NCBI GenBank assembly: GCA_963169105.1
Contig: OY720636.1
Coordinates: 149,540,500 to 149,604,499, forward strand
Direction: 5' to 3'
Length of the DNA: 64,000 bases
Source: Ceriagrion tenellum
Lineage: Eukaryota > Arthropoda > Insecta > Odonata > Coenagrionidae
Notes under the pieces: model-generated
Databases searched by the model: none
Seen by the model: only the letters and a program-made list of their open reading frames with translations
What the model was told of the DNA's origin: nothing
Shown: positions 10,331 through 23,363 of the stretch, piece after piece
Numbering within the stretch: the stretch's first letter is position 1
How the letters are laid out: each line of letters starts with the position of its first letter
Program-made: the position numbers and the translations under genes

Positions 10331-13300
10331 AAGCGTTTATCACCATTTCCACGATGGAACAGATGAAAGATTTTGGACTGTTCCTGTGTTGTAAGACATT
10401 GCTAAGCTAGTCCGTAATGCTTCGCTATCGTTTCGGATGTCTCTGATACACTGTAGCAATGTTGTCTGCAAATCGTGAAATGATTTCGCTCCATGAGAGA
10501 GGAGTGCATATCAAATCTATAGTCGTGGATTAATATACGCATTTTGTACCTTAATTTTGGTTTCCTACAGGTGACGCAGGTCGTCGTCTAAAGCAAGTGT
10601 TTTTAATCAAATAAACAAAGGGATCCGTGCTCGTTTTCACTCTTACCGTCGTGTCGGAACTTCTTTGACGGTTGATTCCTTTCTCAGCCCTCTCGTGAAA
10701 TTATCGGAAAAAAACACAAAACAATGACCGAGGTGCCTGAAACGGAGAAAAAGCGCAATTTTTATGGCTCTCGCCTCTATAGATGGGCTCAACCGTTTAT
10801 TAAAAGGAATGTCTAAATTTATTTGCTTCTTTGGAACCTAAATTGATCATAGAGGGAAAACACAGCAAGACCAGGGTTAATTCAGTCGGTGTAAATGAAT
10901 TGATATTTTCTTACTCAAAGTAGTTAGTAAGTGCTGAGCAGTGGAAAGGGGAGGAGACAAGAACTAATGACAGAAAATAAAAATTTATCCTTCTAATTGG
11001 TGCCTTAAGTTTCACACTAGAGTACTTAGTTTTGACGTAACAGGCATGGAATTCTTACATCTAAGGCTATTAATATTTAAATACCCTTTTTTTCGATTTG
11101 AACAGCAATATAATACCTTCTCTCTATATATTTCCTCAAACCGAGGTTAAAATCATGTTCTGTTAAATTTGGGTGGGAAAAGGACTTAGGGCTGAAAGAA
11201 GATAAAAATTCGTATCTTACGGCCCCAGGAAGTCTATGATTTGGGAGAAATGATGGGTGATAACTGCATTATTAGAAAGTTGATCATAACTGTAGAACAT
11301 TTGAAATTGTTCTTGAATTCCGATTGTTCCGATACGTACTTTTCGTTCATATAATCAAGGCCATTCGAATCAACATTTCTAAGTTATCAGGAAGAGTAAT
11401 AATTCTTGTATTGCGCGATGCATTCATATTTTTGAAGGAATTAGCTCCATATGCGCTCAGTAATAGTAATACCAATTGGTATGATAATGATAATTTTCAT
11501 TTTTCAGAGCCAGTCTCAGTTGGACACCTTAGATTGTGGTGATTACATACTTCGATTTATTTTTGTCTAAGAATAGTTTCTTCTTTTGATAGTTCCTATT
11601 TGATTCAACAGAGGTTTCGTTATGCATCAGTATCATCAATATGCTTATCAACCAATCTCTGATCAGTCTGACCTGAATATAGAGTACAAACTGACGTGAC
11701 ACAAGGGATATACCTACGTAGAATCGACCCATCGATTCACGATCGATGTGTGCATTTGAGATAACAAGGTCGTGGACATAAATCGTATATCAGCAGCAAC
11801 CCATAACGCGTTGGAAGGTTACCAGTGCCTTACTGACTGATGCCATGGAAAGGAATAATAGAAAAACGCGGATCCTGGAGGGAATGAGTTCATGGTGAGG
11901 GGAATGCCAGTGTGCTTTGCTGAACTCTGGGACTGCAGAAAGCATTGAGGGTCGGGGTAGCGTGTTGAGAATCACTCTGAGCCTCGCTGTACACAGAAAC
12001 TGATGAGGCGCATTGGATGAGTTAAGGAATATATTTTGGTTTACATTGATTTACAAAAGAATGCATAATGGACATCATCACAAAGTTTTTAATAAACCAT
12101 ATAGGTCTATACATGCGTTAATATGTGTACCCTGAACTCTTTTATCCATTGAGCGCGAAACCCTACCCAAAGTCAGAGCCAGCCGGAACAACATCGAGGT
12201 AAGAGTGAAGTGACAACATTGGGGTTGGTATGCCGAACAAAAGACAAAAGGTAGTGTTACAAGGTGTTAGATTGGACGGAAGTAGGGAACGATCCATCAG
12301 TGTTCCTTCCAATGATGACGAAATCAAAATTGATTTGGTCAACCGTATCCGGTGTGAACAGTATTTTCGCGAACTTAAGATTAGCGGATCAATAACTGTC
12401 CATTTTTTTTTCATTAAGATACGGGTTTCGCTGCATTAGTTTCCCATTATCAGGTGCAATGCTCTTATTCCAGCATATCGCGAAAATATTTATACTATTT
12501 TTATTGGATGGGAAGGGGTTTTTGAGAAAATGAGAGATAGGGGAAGCATGAGTGGAGGTCAAGGCAAAGGGGGGATGTTTCAGTTCACCTTATACTCCCC
12601 ATGACCGTAGCTGGCCATTGGGGAGGAAGGGGAGAGGAAAGGAAGGAATGTTTGCGAGGGAAACATGCACATTACTCGGTACTCATCAATTTACCTGATA
12701 TTTTGCACGAACTTTGAAAATTTTCATAGCAGGTGGCAGAATTTTTTAGTAGCTGAAGTCTTGCAAATGAAACTCAACAATTAAAATCGCTTGATAAGTT
12801 TCGGTAGTAAAACGGTTTTTTCGTCACTCTTAAGGGAGTTCGCAATGCAAAGGACTCTTCGATTCAAAAAGCGCTTGTACAATATACAACCAGAGCAAAA
12901 CTCATGACACCTCTGTTTTTGTATTGCATGACTACCCATTTAAGGGTACGGTAGACGCCACACAATTTTTTATCAATTTTCGCATTAGCTTTCTTCCACT
13001 CAGCATTTTTTTCTGAATAAGATATTATCCACGAGTCTCATATTATCAAGTGATTTATCTACATCTACGTTAACTACAGAGCCTGAATCTAAAGTCTTAA
13101 GAACCTTCATACTTTTTTAAACTTTCTCCCATGACGGTGAATTTATTAAGGTTCTCTAATGGAACTATTTCAGAGGCTGATTTGGAGAAACCCGCTACAT
13201 TGCTTCCCCAAAAAAATGCAAAAATTGTTTATAATATGTTGGTTATCGTTTCATATTTCAATTTGTATACATTCATTTTCTAGGTTCATTAACATTGACG

Positions 13301-14526
13301 ATACAACTGGAGTTTGAAACTGACCACATTTACGAACGTCATAACGTACATTCCACTCTATCAAATGTGGTGTCGTACTTCTGGAAAGAAAATCCTACTT
13401 TCATGGGTTTGGAATAAGTGCACTTTCACTTCTTCATATTTATACGCTCTTGTATTGGGAGCAACGGACGATGGAGTGAACTTTCAAAGCTCGCTGCGCC
13501 AAACTTTGAAGTCGCTCATTGACTCAAGTAGATAATTGAAACATGAGAGCTAGATCAGTGATAATTTTTTTCTCGATTGTACGCCCAATCAGTAATCGAG
13601 ATTAGCCTTAATCTCTGTATAAGCATGTGCTAACGGATGAGACGAGAATGACGCGAAAAGAATTAAAACACGAAACAACAGAGCGAATACAATAGACCAT
13701 ATTATTGCCAAAATAGATACAAAAAACGGCAGTCTACCCGCAACAAGATCGCAGTCTACCCGCAAAATGTTACCATTGTCATGGCAACCATCCCGCCAAC
13801 TATCGCGGATGCCTAGCCAATAAACAAGCAAAGAAAAATCTTGTGATCCCGATCAGCTAAAAACCCGCGCCAAGATGCCGACGCCCCGCCACCATCTCCC
13901 CTCAAAATGTCATCCTCAGTCGCTGCTGCAGGTGTTTCTAAAACTCAATTTCCACCCCCAAACCAACGTCTTTTGTCTATCCCCACCAAAAATTCTGTCA
14001 ATCCCTCCAAATGGTTTTATAAATATATCTTCTTAACTCTCAACACTCTCAAGCACTACAGAAAAAGTCTTTCTTATATCGCAGCTCTGCGCCCTCTACG
14101 TCTATCTTTTAAATAATATTACTCCAATTTAATACACTCCAATTAGTATTCACATGATAATTGTACTCTTCCGCGGTTCACTCCGTCTAATATCGCAATA
14201 TATTTCCTGTGAGCCTCCGGCGCAGCTATACCACTCGGACGACACAGATAACGCTCATCGAGAGAAAAAATCGACCAAAACGCGTCGTAGTCTAGCACTT
14301 GCAACGAAGAACACGGTGCGTTCCAACATACTTGAACAGGCCAACAAGGTGCAGTTAATGTTGTATATTTATTTCATACATTTAACCTCGACGAGTTTTG
14401 GGTACGCGTAAATGTCACGATGCGTTCTGAACAGTTGTTGACACTGCCCTAATGTGATCTTTATAACAAATTATTCTCAATTATTTATTGAGATACGTGA
14501 TAGGTAACATATTTCAATCAATAAAT
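10331..14526. other. No gene seen
   Basis: Long AT-rich stretch. The only local structures noted are an imperfect tandem duplication at 13729-13765 and small overlapping ORFs (for example 11324-11542, 13907-14116, 14154-14411) that I cannot link to any family. Confidence 0.5.
13729..13765 (+). repeat. Short tandem duplication
   Basis: The 13 bp word gcagtctacccgc occurs twice, 22 bp apart start to start. No further copies were seen. Confidence 0.6.
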
Positions 14527-14658
14527 GATAACACCAACTATGTTTCAATCCAAAGATTTACTTTTATTGGTACTACTAGTTTCGACGCTTCTGCGTCATC
14601 TTCAGGTGACCTGACCAATAAAAGTAAGTCTGGGGATTGAAATATAGTTGGTGTTATC
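14527..14658 (-). mobile_element. PLE-type palindrome with a central hammerhead, interrupted by a Helitron
   Basis: The left arm (14527-14572, gataacaccaac...attggt) pairs with the right arm (14611-14658, accaataaaag...gttggtgttatc). Between them lies a single hammerhead in minus orientation, so the arms act as an extended stem I of about 45 bp. There is no coding or pyrimidine-rich interior. The expected continuation of the right arm, read from the reverse complement of the left flank, is TCATTTATTG. It is found only after the Helitron, at 15849 (tcatttatta). A conserved tail (ggttacgtctga at about 15877-15888) resembles the tail of the 20.2 kb palindrome (agttacgcctga). Confidence 0.75.
14569..14611 (-). 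ncRNA. Hammerhead ribozyme with intact core
   Basis: Minus strand: CUGAAGA, extra U, stem II GACGC/GCGUC with AGAA loop, GAAA, stem III as palindromic CUAG, then UA as the cleavage dinucleotide. Stem I starts GGU(c)AC/GUACC and continues into the long palindrome arms. This is the best-preserved hammerhead in the window. The 4 bp palindromic stem III suggests it would fold better as a dimer or in tandem than alone. Confidence 0.75.
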
Positions 14659-15848
14659 TTACTAATATATAAAAATCTAGTGGTGTCTGTCTATGTCTGT
14701 CTGTCTGTCTGTTACTCAATCACTCACAAACCACTGAATAGATTGAAACAAAATTTGGCAGGAAGATACTTGATATATCTGGTTTACGCATAGGCTATAG
14801 AACAAAGGCCTTCGGGCCCTAGAAAGCCCTCAAGTGGGCCCTTTTATCACCGAAAATTGGCCCTGGAAGATAATTCCTGCCTGTATTAGAAACACGTAAA
14901 ATATACCTATACTGAATGTACAACAATTATGGGGTCTTAAGTCACGCTGGGGCCCCAGATTGCCCAAGGTTCCAAAAGAATGCTTTCTTAAAAGTCTCAT
15001 AAGTATCGAACGAGTGAACCGATGTTAGTGAAATTTTCACACACAGAACCAGTAAAGTTTTTTAAAGAAAATTGGGACTATTGGGACTATAAGGAAGCCC
15101 TGGGCCCCAAGGGCAGCGTATTGGGCCGTCTGGTGTCTCATGTGTTTGAAAAACTCATGTCTGTACATTTTGGTCCAAGTGCAGAGGTTTGTCTTTTTTA
15201 ATATTTTTATTAGTTTTACTAAAGATAGAAGTCTATATTTTTTGCCATTAGATGGATAAAAGATTGCAGTTTCTTATTTTTTTATTCAATTTTCTTATAC
15301 GAATTAAATTTCCCTAGAAATCGCGTTTTTAATGTCAAAATCATGAATTTTACTTCTGTCAACAATAGGATATTTCCTTGGTAACCGTGGAATTAGCATT
15401 AGAAGGGTAATGGGACCTTTACAATGGCGGCTGGGTTTTATATCTAGAGATAGGTATTACAGTGGAAATCTAGGCCGTATACTTAAATGTTGCTGATTAC
15501 GATATTTTCAGGGATATTTTTGCCTAAAATTGCCAAAATTCATTTTAACTGGACCAATTTAAGCTGTACCCGTCTAAAACAGGAGAATGCCACGATTTTA
15601 TATTGATGCGGAAAGCCTCTGGACTGCAAATGGCCTGCAGTTTAATTTCTAAATGTTACTGCAAAAGAATGTCGACACTCAGTAAGCATAATATAATGCA
15701 GTTTTCATCTGCTGATTAAAAAATGATACTAAAATTATAGCTGATTTGACTAGAAAAAAAATACACCTCATGAGCGACTCGAACCTACAAACTATATGCC
15801 CTGTCTTTCTTTCATCCCCCGTTGAATTTCAACGGGTACCTTTGCTAG
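14657..15848 (+). mobile_element. Non-autonomous Helitron (1.19 kb)
   Basis: It starts with TC (TCTTACTAATATA) and ends with CTAG, matching the Helitron CTRR rule. A perfect 9 bp hairpin, cccgttgaatttcaacggg (15818-15836), sits 8 nt before the CTAG. It is inserted between A (14656) and T (15849), the canonical A/T target without duplication. The flanks rejoin into the palindrome sequence predicted from the other arm (ggtgtta + tcatttatt), which fixes both ends. No Rep/helicase coding is present, so it must have been moved in trans. The interior carries a TCTG microsatellite near the 5' end and GGGCCC-containing segments. Confidence 0.85.
14684..14711 (+). repeat. TCTG microsatellite inside the Helitron
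   Basis: About six TCTG units with one interruption, 27 bp from the Helitron 5' end. Confidence 0.8.
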
Positions 15849-15890
15849 TCATTTATTAAAAATAAACTTCCAAAAGGTTACGTCTGAAAC
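15849..15890 (-). mobile_element. Displaced outer part of the 14.5 kb PLE palindrome
   Basis: Begins tcatttatt, the continuation predicted by the left arm. It ends ccaaaaggttacgtctga, similar to the segment following the 20.2 kb palindrome (ccaccaagttacgcctga) and, more weakly, that after the 24.0 kb one. Confidence 0.6.
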
Positions 15891-18800
15891 GATTGAAATC
15901 ATATTTCAATCAACTTTACTTAGTGACTTTTGTCCTTAATGTACTAAATATAATGATAAATATGCTATGTTTTTACAAGAACAATTTTTGTGACATTTAT
16001 AAATGCTATTTGTATATAGAGAGACTCAAAACATTTTCACTCCTATAATGGAAGGAACGTTAGTAAGCCTGTTACTGCCATTTTTTACCATGAGCTCTTG
16101 ATAATTATCAACATATCTATCACATCGTTTCAGGATCAATAACCGTTTAGAATACGTTGTGATATTTCCTCGTTGCCACTCCGCATCGTGGTCAATAATT
16201 TAAAGATTCATGGCACAAATTCCGTATTAGGAGCTTTTTCGAGCTTGCCTGGACATGCTGTATTCGCTTGTGCTAGTGATAAGCCACGACACGAAATTCG
16301 CTCGGTAGATGAGCCTCAATGGCCGCAACGCGTCGCGGGCGCTTTTTAAAGGAAGGCTCCATGGATGGCTCCAGGATGAGTAAGCGAGTAGAAATAAAGT
16401 ATGTGTTCCGTCTTTACTTAATTACTGCTGAATAAGAGAATAAGAGCGCTTTGGCTTGTAGTCACTAGTAATTGAAAGCTGTAGCTGTGGTTGTGAGGGA
16501 GCGGTCGCTCTTAAAGTAGTGCGAGCGAGATAGTTCCCTAATCATAATAGAGACCATATTCGAATTATACGCTTTAATTTCCCCAGTTGTGGGAAGCATG
16601 ATATACATATTGCATTATCAATGGTGCAATAATATAGTTTTACATGACAGAAAGTTTAAGTAATCAAATAAAAATATCCAAATAAATCTTTAACTTGACT
16701 CTTTTTTTTCACGCGGTACGTTTAAAACTCCATCAAAACGGAAGGTTTTATTATAATCACGAAGAATTTACTGCGGTGACGATATGATTAATTTTCAAAA
16801 ATAGTTGAGGACACACAAAAACTACACACTGTTGATTTTTGACGAGATCTAAGTGTAGGGAATGCCTCATTTGTTAAATAAGGTCTCTCTGAAGCGCATA
16901 CACGTACCATTTTTCATGTAAAATGGCTGGTATTTTCAGGCAATTATCTCGGAAAGTAATGTGGTAAGGGGTTTAATACTTGGTGTCAATGGAAGGGTGA
17001 TATATTTTTCTATAAAATGATACCAAATTTTTTGATTTCTCGCTAAAATAATTTTTCGCTCGAACTACCTTAAGATGAGCGCGGTGTCGGACACTGGGAA
17101 GCAGAAGAAGCGTAAGGTGGGAGGCGAAATAGAGGAGAGCTGTGGAGGCGGCCTTCCTAGCAGTCATCCCCTCGTCCAATATCTTGCCTTCGCCCCATTT
17201 CCTTTTCTTCCCCGCCTCTCCTATCCTCGAGGGGTTTTCCACCGCGATTGTTTTCAGAGGTCCTTCGTCTCTTTTCACCTTCCCGTTGCACTCTCTCTCT
17301 CTATCACTCCTACCATACACATTCTCTGGACCCCTTTTTCATGTTTTCATCGGCCAGAGGCCCATTATTGACTCATTCTCATCATTGACGATATAATTGA
17401 GGCGTATGACTGCTTGCTCTTCCTTTTTGAATCCAGAAGAAAACATGAATTATCGGCATGTGCGGAAACTGCCTCTGTGACATTTCACGCGATAGACAAG
17501 GACTGTGTGTGGGTTATTTCCCGCCTGAATTGCGAGCAGTGACCCATGCGTTTGTGATTGCGCGTGATGAAATTTTTGAACGTAGGGTAGAAGAAAAACT
17601 TGACGACTGCTGTGCCACCATCAGACGATCATGAGAAACGCAGATAATGCACTACATAGCGGCTACCGTTGAGTTTTATACCTTTATTGCTTGTAGAAAA
17701 TTCAGCTTTTACCATCTTACGATAGAGTGTGATCGTGAAAACGGTTGTGAACTTCCTGTAAAAACGAAAGCCGCCTATGCAATATGGCTGTTTATCATCT
17801 TGAATGCTTTCACTTATTTTGATGGGAACTTAAAGCTATTCGACGCGGTGAAGTAAGCGCGGATAAGGACACATGTGAGTAACTCACTTCAGCTCTCGAT
17901 TTATGGGGCGATGCGTGGTGGGCGAAAAGTCTATCAACCTGCTCGTTGTTACCTTCATTTAGTTTCGATGTAGCCACGGACGTTTGTTGTATATTTTTCA
18001 TATTCGTTTGAATTGATTACTTAAAAAAAAATATTTTTACCGGAGATCAATTGAGAGCATAAAATTTTCCATGTTTTACGACTAAACTGAAAATACTTAC
18101 TCAAAAAACAGTTTCAGATGCAATTCTTATAAATCTTTTATTGTCTAGTGCATATAGACTATTCTACTGACCTCTAACTACTTCTAACTATTCTACCTTT
18201 TTTGATGCGCCTTATCTAATACGCAGGGCGTTCAACGAATGGTGAGACAGAATACTTTTGAATTTATAAGTTGCCACAGGAATAGAGTAATTGTAAACCT
18301 TTTAAAACGCTGCGTATGAAATGAAAAGCAATATCAATATGTTCCATACGTCTACTAAACAAAATCAATATTTTATTTCCAAATAAATTGACTACCTTAT
18401 TCTTCGAAGCACTTCTGCAAATGTGGATTAATATCCTAATAAATGAATCTAATCAATGAATATTTTCCATGACATTCTCCTTCAGACGGGTGTAACTGAT
18501 GAATTTAATGAAATAAGTTCCTGGAGTTCCCATCCACGCGGACTCATTGAAAAAAATGATTCGATCATTTCCTCATTGGTTTCTAAATAAGATATTTACA
18601 ACGACCACGTTATCCAAAATGGGAACGCCCCCTGAGCATGTCGATGTAGTTCTTGTGTAGATTTTTGCAGTATTTAGTGAATGTTGAATGTTTTTGAAAA
18701 AATGAATTAAATGCATCAAATATTAAATATCTCCACTTAATTTAGCTACCACAGTTTTCTGTAATTCATATTTTTTTCTGTATTTATTGCCCCAAAGTCG

Positions 18801-20216
18801 AGTTATCTTGAGTTTTGAATAAAATCTGTATGCTTTTCGCCTGTTATTGTCGTATTATTAGTTTTTATTTTGAAAAGGAGGAAAAGCACTGAAGTATTTT
18901 GAAAGCTAACATGTTGTAATTTTCTGGCCACTTCATGGAATCCGCTACCAAATGAAATTGGTTCTTCGTTTACGAATAAATCCACTTCACCGTTGTAGCT
19001 GTTTCTTATGTTTTATTTGTAATATAGAACACCCTGTTGTGCCATTCCTGACTTTAATTTCCCATTGATTGTCTCGTTATTCCGGTTCGGGACTCTTATC
19101 TTGACCGAACTGGAACTTGGTACTTTATTCTGAAATATTAGATTTTCCTTGGCAATTGCTGCACAAAGGAATCCCACGGACCGGGGCCAGCAGTAAGTGC
19201 TCAAACATCGCTGTGCATCTGAGAGTGCCGCGTCTAGCAATGCAGAGATTAATGCGCACAACTCGTATTATAGTTGTTCATTAATGGTCGAGTTTGATGT
19301 TCCTCGAAAGCCGTTCGGGAGTCATCCCGTTTTTATTTCTCTTGCGTCACGAGAGGGGAGGGCAGCGATAAAAAGTTATCCTCGCTTACGGAAGGAATTA
19401 GCACTTCTCGCTAAATTATTGGAATTAACGATTTCGCGCCCCCTCTTAACCTCCTCCCCCTTCCACTCTTCTGCTACTCCAGCCCCCTCACTTTGAAAAC
19501 ATGGCCCCTCCCCCTTCGGTACCCCCCTACTCCCTCCCACCACCCCCGAATCCACGGCCTTTTTCATTCGCCCCGGGGCGAAGGGGGGGGGGGGAGGAGA
19601 AGGGGTCGCTCATAGGATTCCATTAACTTTGAAAACGCTTTGGTCGGACCTTTTCTGCTCCTCATCCCCCCTCATCCGTGCCAATTGCCTGTGCACCCTC
19701 CCACCCCACTGTATTATGAGACTTTCATTTCCACTCATAATAACGCTTTGAAACGGAACGGAGGGCCGACGACCCCCGATTGCGTTCTCTCGCATTTCAA
19801 TCAATCTTTGTTCAATTTAATAATTGGGAAAATGGGTTGCTTGATCACCGATGAATACAATTATCTTTCACATTCAATTTTTATCAATTTTAAATGAAAA
19901 TGATACAATATTGTGACTGGGTTAACGGCAATCACTTGTAGCGGAAGATATTAGACCATTTCTATCTAATGAAAATATCCAAGAAATATGCAAATTATTT
20001 TTACTCGGTCCCATTACCTTCCCGGAAAGGAAAGAAGAAGAATACCGGAAATAAGACGAGACCAGGCGAAAAGGACAAGGAAGAAGAAGAAGACAACCAT
20101 AGCACAAGAAAGAAGAATGGAAAAGTCATCCTAAAAGACACAAAACATTTGTAAATAGGCTCATCCGATTTTACATAATAATATATTTTTGGGAAATTAT
20201 AGCAAATGAATCAAAA
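15891..20216. other. No gene seen
   Basis: AT-rich overall with a GC/pyrimidine-rich patch at 17070-17350 and another at 19430-19700 that includes a G-run near 19583-19594. Small ORFs in these patches are low-complexity shadows. Confidence 0.5.
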
Positions 20217-20263
20217 TTGTAATGATAACATTGGTTTTTGTTTTTCCACATATCTTTATTTGC

Positions 20264-20300
20264 TACGACCCTGGTTTCGACGTTCGACGTCATCTTCAGA
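20264..20300 (-). ncRNA. Hammerhead ribozyme motif, left arm
   Basis: Minus strand: CUGAAGA, U, stem II GACGU/ACGUC with CGA loop, GAAA, CCAGGGUC. The core is intact. Stem III is CC/GG with almost no loop. Confidence 0.65.
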
Positions 20301-20577
20301 TAGTCTCTACAATTCCATCACATATATATATATACAAAATCAACTCAGATGTGGTGTGGGAGGGGTGAGGATGGAAGGTGGAAGTTTGTTGGGGAGGATG
20401 CCAGAAGTTATAAGTGTGGAGGAGGGATAGGGGAGGGAAGGGAACCCCATTGGACGAAGAGGGAGTCGAGGAGAAGAAGGAAACCCTATTGGATACAGTT
20501 ACTTGAGTATTGAAGGGAGGAAGAGAAAGGAAGAACACTGCATCAAATATATATGTGATGGAATTGTAGAGACATTA

Positions 20578-20616
20578 CCTGAAGATGATGTCGAACGTCG
20601 AAACCCGGGTCGTAGC
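20578..20616 (+). ncRNA. Hammerhead ribozyme motif, right arm
   Basis: CUGAAGA, U, stem II GAUGU/ACGUC (a U-G wobble replaces the C-G pair of the left arm, so pairing is kept), GAAA, palindromic CCCGGG, then UC. Stem I has UAC/GUA next to the core. Confidence 0.7.
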
Positions 20617-20661
20617 AAATAAAGATATGTGGAAAAACAAAAACAAGTGTTATCATTACAA

Positions 20662-23204
20662 TGTCAACAGATTCCACCAAGTTACGCCTGATACTACCAA
20701 TTATAAATGAAGAAACATTCAATGTATTAATGTGACATGATGATTACTAAAAATAACGTAACTTGCTAAATACATAAATAATTGAAATGTATTAAAGTAA
20801 AGAAAAGAAATGGGGTCTAATAAATTAAGGAACCCAAAACATTGTACTTGAAACAACAAAGAAACATCTGTCCTGCTCTCATATGGAGAGAGGTAGGATA
20901 GCCCGGTACACTAGAGGAAGTTAACTCCTCTGGTTGATTGGGATTTTTTTTTAAACCTTCACTAAATGGCAAATTGTATTGACAATGTTCGAGCTCAAAA
21001 TTGATGTTAAGTTTTTTCCGGGATAAAGTATTCGCACGGAGTTGATAATATTAGTTTTAAAAGAGTGGCGTTCTTCATTAAAATGTGCGTCGTTTGATGT
21101 CCATCCCCAGTCGCAGCTTCCGCCTCGCACGCCACCTCTCCGATGCTCCAACACCGCCTATTACTGCTCTTTATTCCTTCACCGCCAACGCATGCCTCCT
21201 CCTCTGCTTGGAAAGACCCCTCCTTGCCGAGTGCAGAGATCGGCACTCGCCGCAACGCACGCCATTTCCGCGGGGAGCACGACTGCGGCAAACCGCGTTG
21301 TATAATTATCGCGTGATGAGGTTATTGAGGATATCCCATCCGGCGCACGCCCTGGGCGACGACCGCTTTCCTCACGACGCCGTTAAACCCGAGCTTTGGC
21401 GATTCACTGGCTCGTGCGAAAAATTGTTTCTTTTTTACTTTGCTTTAACAAAAAGAAATTATGCTCTGAGTGTTTTTTAACATTTTCGTGTAAATCGCAC
21501 GTTACCGTAAATGCTTGGTAAACTTTTCTCCATCCTAGATTAATTATCTGACCGAATTATGAGTAACATGGCTTTCCTATCTTTTTCAAAATAATGCGTC
21601 ACTAAAATAAATTCACCTAACTTCTTTCATATTTTGTACTACTTCGTGGGATTCTTGCTCTGTCTAAACAGAAGTGAATCCAGACCTCATCAACGAAGAT
21701 ATTAATCTGCTATATTTGATTTTAGTGAGATTGCACTTGAGGAGAGGCACCAGAAGATTTTCGGAAGATTACGTTTATAAGCTTCAAGTTGAGTTTTATG
21801 TTACGAATATTTTAGAAAAGATTTGCATACGTGGCACTTAGCAAAACCTGAACTTAGACTTGTCTTGACACGTCTTCGTCGACCAACTTCTTGCCGCATT
21901 TTCTTCGATCGATTCAGTGTGCTTATCAAATCATAATAGCATTTATTAGTTTGATCACTTCGTTGTTATCTTCTTCGAGACGTAAAGCCTTTACTCATTA
22001 CTCGATTAGTTTTCTCATTTACCTGATGCGCCACGCCCTCGAGGACCAACTTCTCGCCGCAAGATATCTCCACTCCTATCCTTTTCCTCTACTTTATCAT
22101 CCACGAATTATTCCATCATTATTTTCCAGTGTTAGTTTTCGAGGCAATGCACATATCCTGCCTTCACATTGGGCTTAATGCCGGTGGTCTCGCCTTCACT
22201 TAATCTGATGTGGAGGCGCACTCGGGAATCCAGCAATGCGTACACTGAAACCTCAGTGGGAGACTCTCGGCTCACCGTCGCGGCCCACCTACCCTCTGCC
22301 ATATACACTGCGTCCTTTTGGAGTATAATACGCCACCGTGCCTCCTCCTCGGCAGCGTTTCACTCGTGCGCAAAATGCACTTCCTACAATCCCCTCCTTC
22401 GTCTTCTCTCCTTTTGTGAAAGTCTACATGGCGTGCAATTCCAGCCACGTGACCTGTTTGCACTGGTGGTGTGATTCTAGCGGCCCAGGAAACGAAAAAT
22501 AACTGATTTTTTTTAATTTGACGTTTAAGAAAAATAACTCAAAAACTGAGCTAAATGTGATTTATATTTTCATTTTATTACAGCGTTGATTTTTTCTCTT
22601 GAAAGTTTTCTGCGACCGTCTTTAGGTCCACTTTTGTTAGTGCGTTTTTTTGGCGGTCGAGAGCATATTTTTATTTTTGTTAATGAGATTTCCTGCTTAT
22701 TTTTATTGTAAATATCCTGTCAGCTATTAACGCTAGCTAGATAAAGATGAATTCATTTGATTTTGGTTACGCCCATCAATTAATTACTCGATGTTCAACT
22801 TCTAAACTTCTTCATTTTTTCTGATAATGGTATCAACGTAATGTCATTATCATCGTACATATTTAGTTTTTCCGTGTCCACATATATTCCAAACGGGGAG
22901 CAAGAGGGAAAGGCAGCTGAGCGAAACTCAAGGACGTATCGTGCTACTCCTTGCGTGAACAGTGGCTCACTTTTAAATAAAAAAATATATGGAGGCCATG
23001 CGATTCTCCACCTCAACATGGCTGGAAGCGTAACGAAAAGAGGCCGAAAGCGTTCATCGTCATCCCACGTACCGCATCACCGAGGTTCCTTGACCCGGCC
23101 CTCAACGTCTTGGGCACACTTGTAATCAGTAATATAAATGAGTTAATGCTTTCATTAGATAATACGGATTGCATTGAAACCAACATATATTCCATCTTTC
23201 AACT
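20662..23204. other. No gene seen; GC-rich patches
   Basis: Patches at 21080-21450 and 22160-22470 are GC/CpG-rich and carry overlapping ORFs of 95-131 codons on several frames. None shows a domain or consistent codon use, so they are not called as genes. Confidence 0.45.
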
Positions 23205-23261
23205 GGTAAAGTTTATTAATGAAGTTCTCTCGGGCTTCACACCAGGTCACACAGTGTTTAA

Positions 23262-23300
23262 CTGCCAACGTTTCTGTGGCTGAGTTCACCGTCTTCAGGG
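23262..23300 (-). ncRNA. Hammerhead ribozyme motif in PLE terminal repeat
   Basis: Minus strand: CUGAAGA, extra C, stem II built on GUG/CAC, GAAA, then ACGU (self-complementary stem III) followed by U. Core bases are present; stem II is weak (3 pairs plus mismatch). Confidence 0.6.
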
Positions 23301-23363
23301 CACAAATTGACATTTTTAAATACCAGTAAATTAATTTTTTCAATGTTTACTAATCGTTGCTGT

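Larger units (their letters stand above)
20217..20661. mobile_element. PLE-type terminal palindrome with paired hammerheads
   Basis: Arms 20217-20332 and 20546-20661 are inverted copies, from ttgtaatgataac to the central TATATA stretch. The interior (20333-20545) is purine-rich on the plus strand, i.e. a pyrimidine tract upstream of the minus-strand hammerhead, and has no PLE coding match. Order in the minus-oriented copy: pyrimidine tract, tandem TA box, about 25 nt, hammerhead, conserved tail. The right arm is followed by agttacgcctgat, the same tail as at 15877. Confidence 0.75.

Noticed and set aside
15778..15800. B-box-like ggttcgagtcgc (minus strand) inside the Helitron, as a SINE or tRNA
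   Set aside because: No A box or cloverleaf at the right distance; one 11 bp match is expected by chance.
21085..21480. 131-codon plus-strand ORF in a GC-rich patch
   Set aside because: Overlapped by ORFs in three other frames with similar length, and no recognisable motif.
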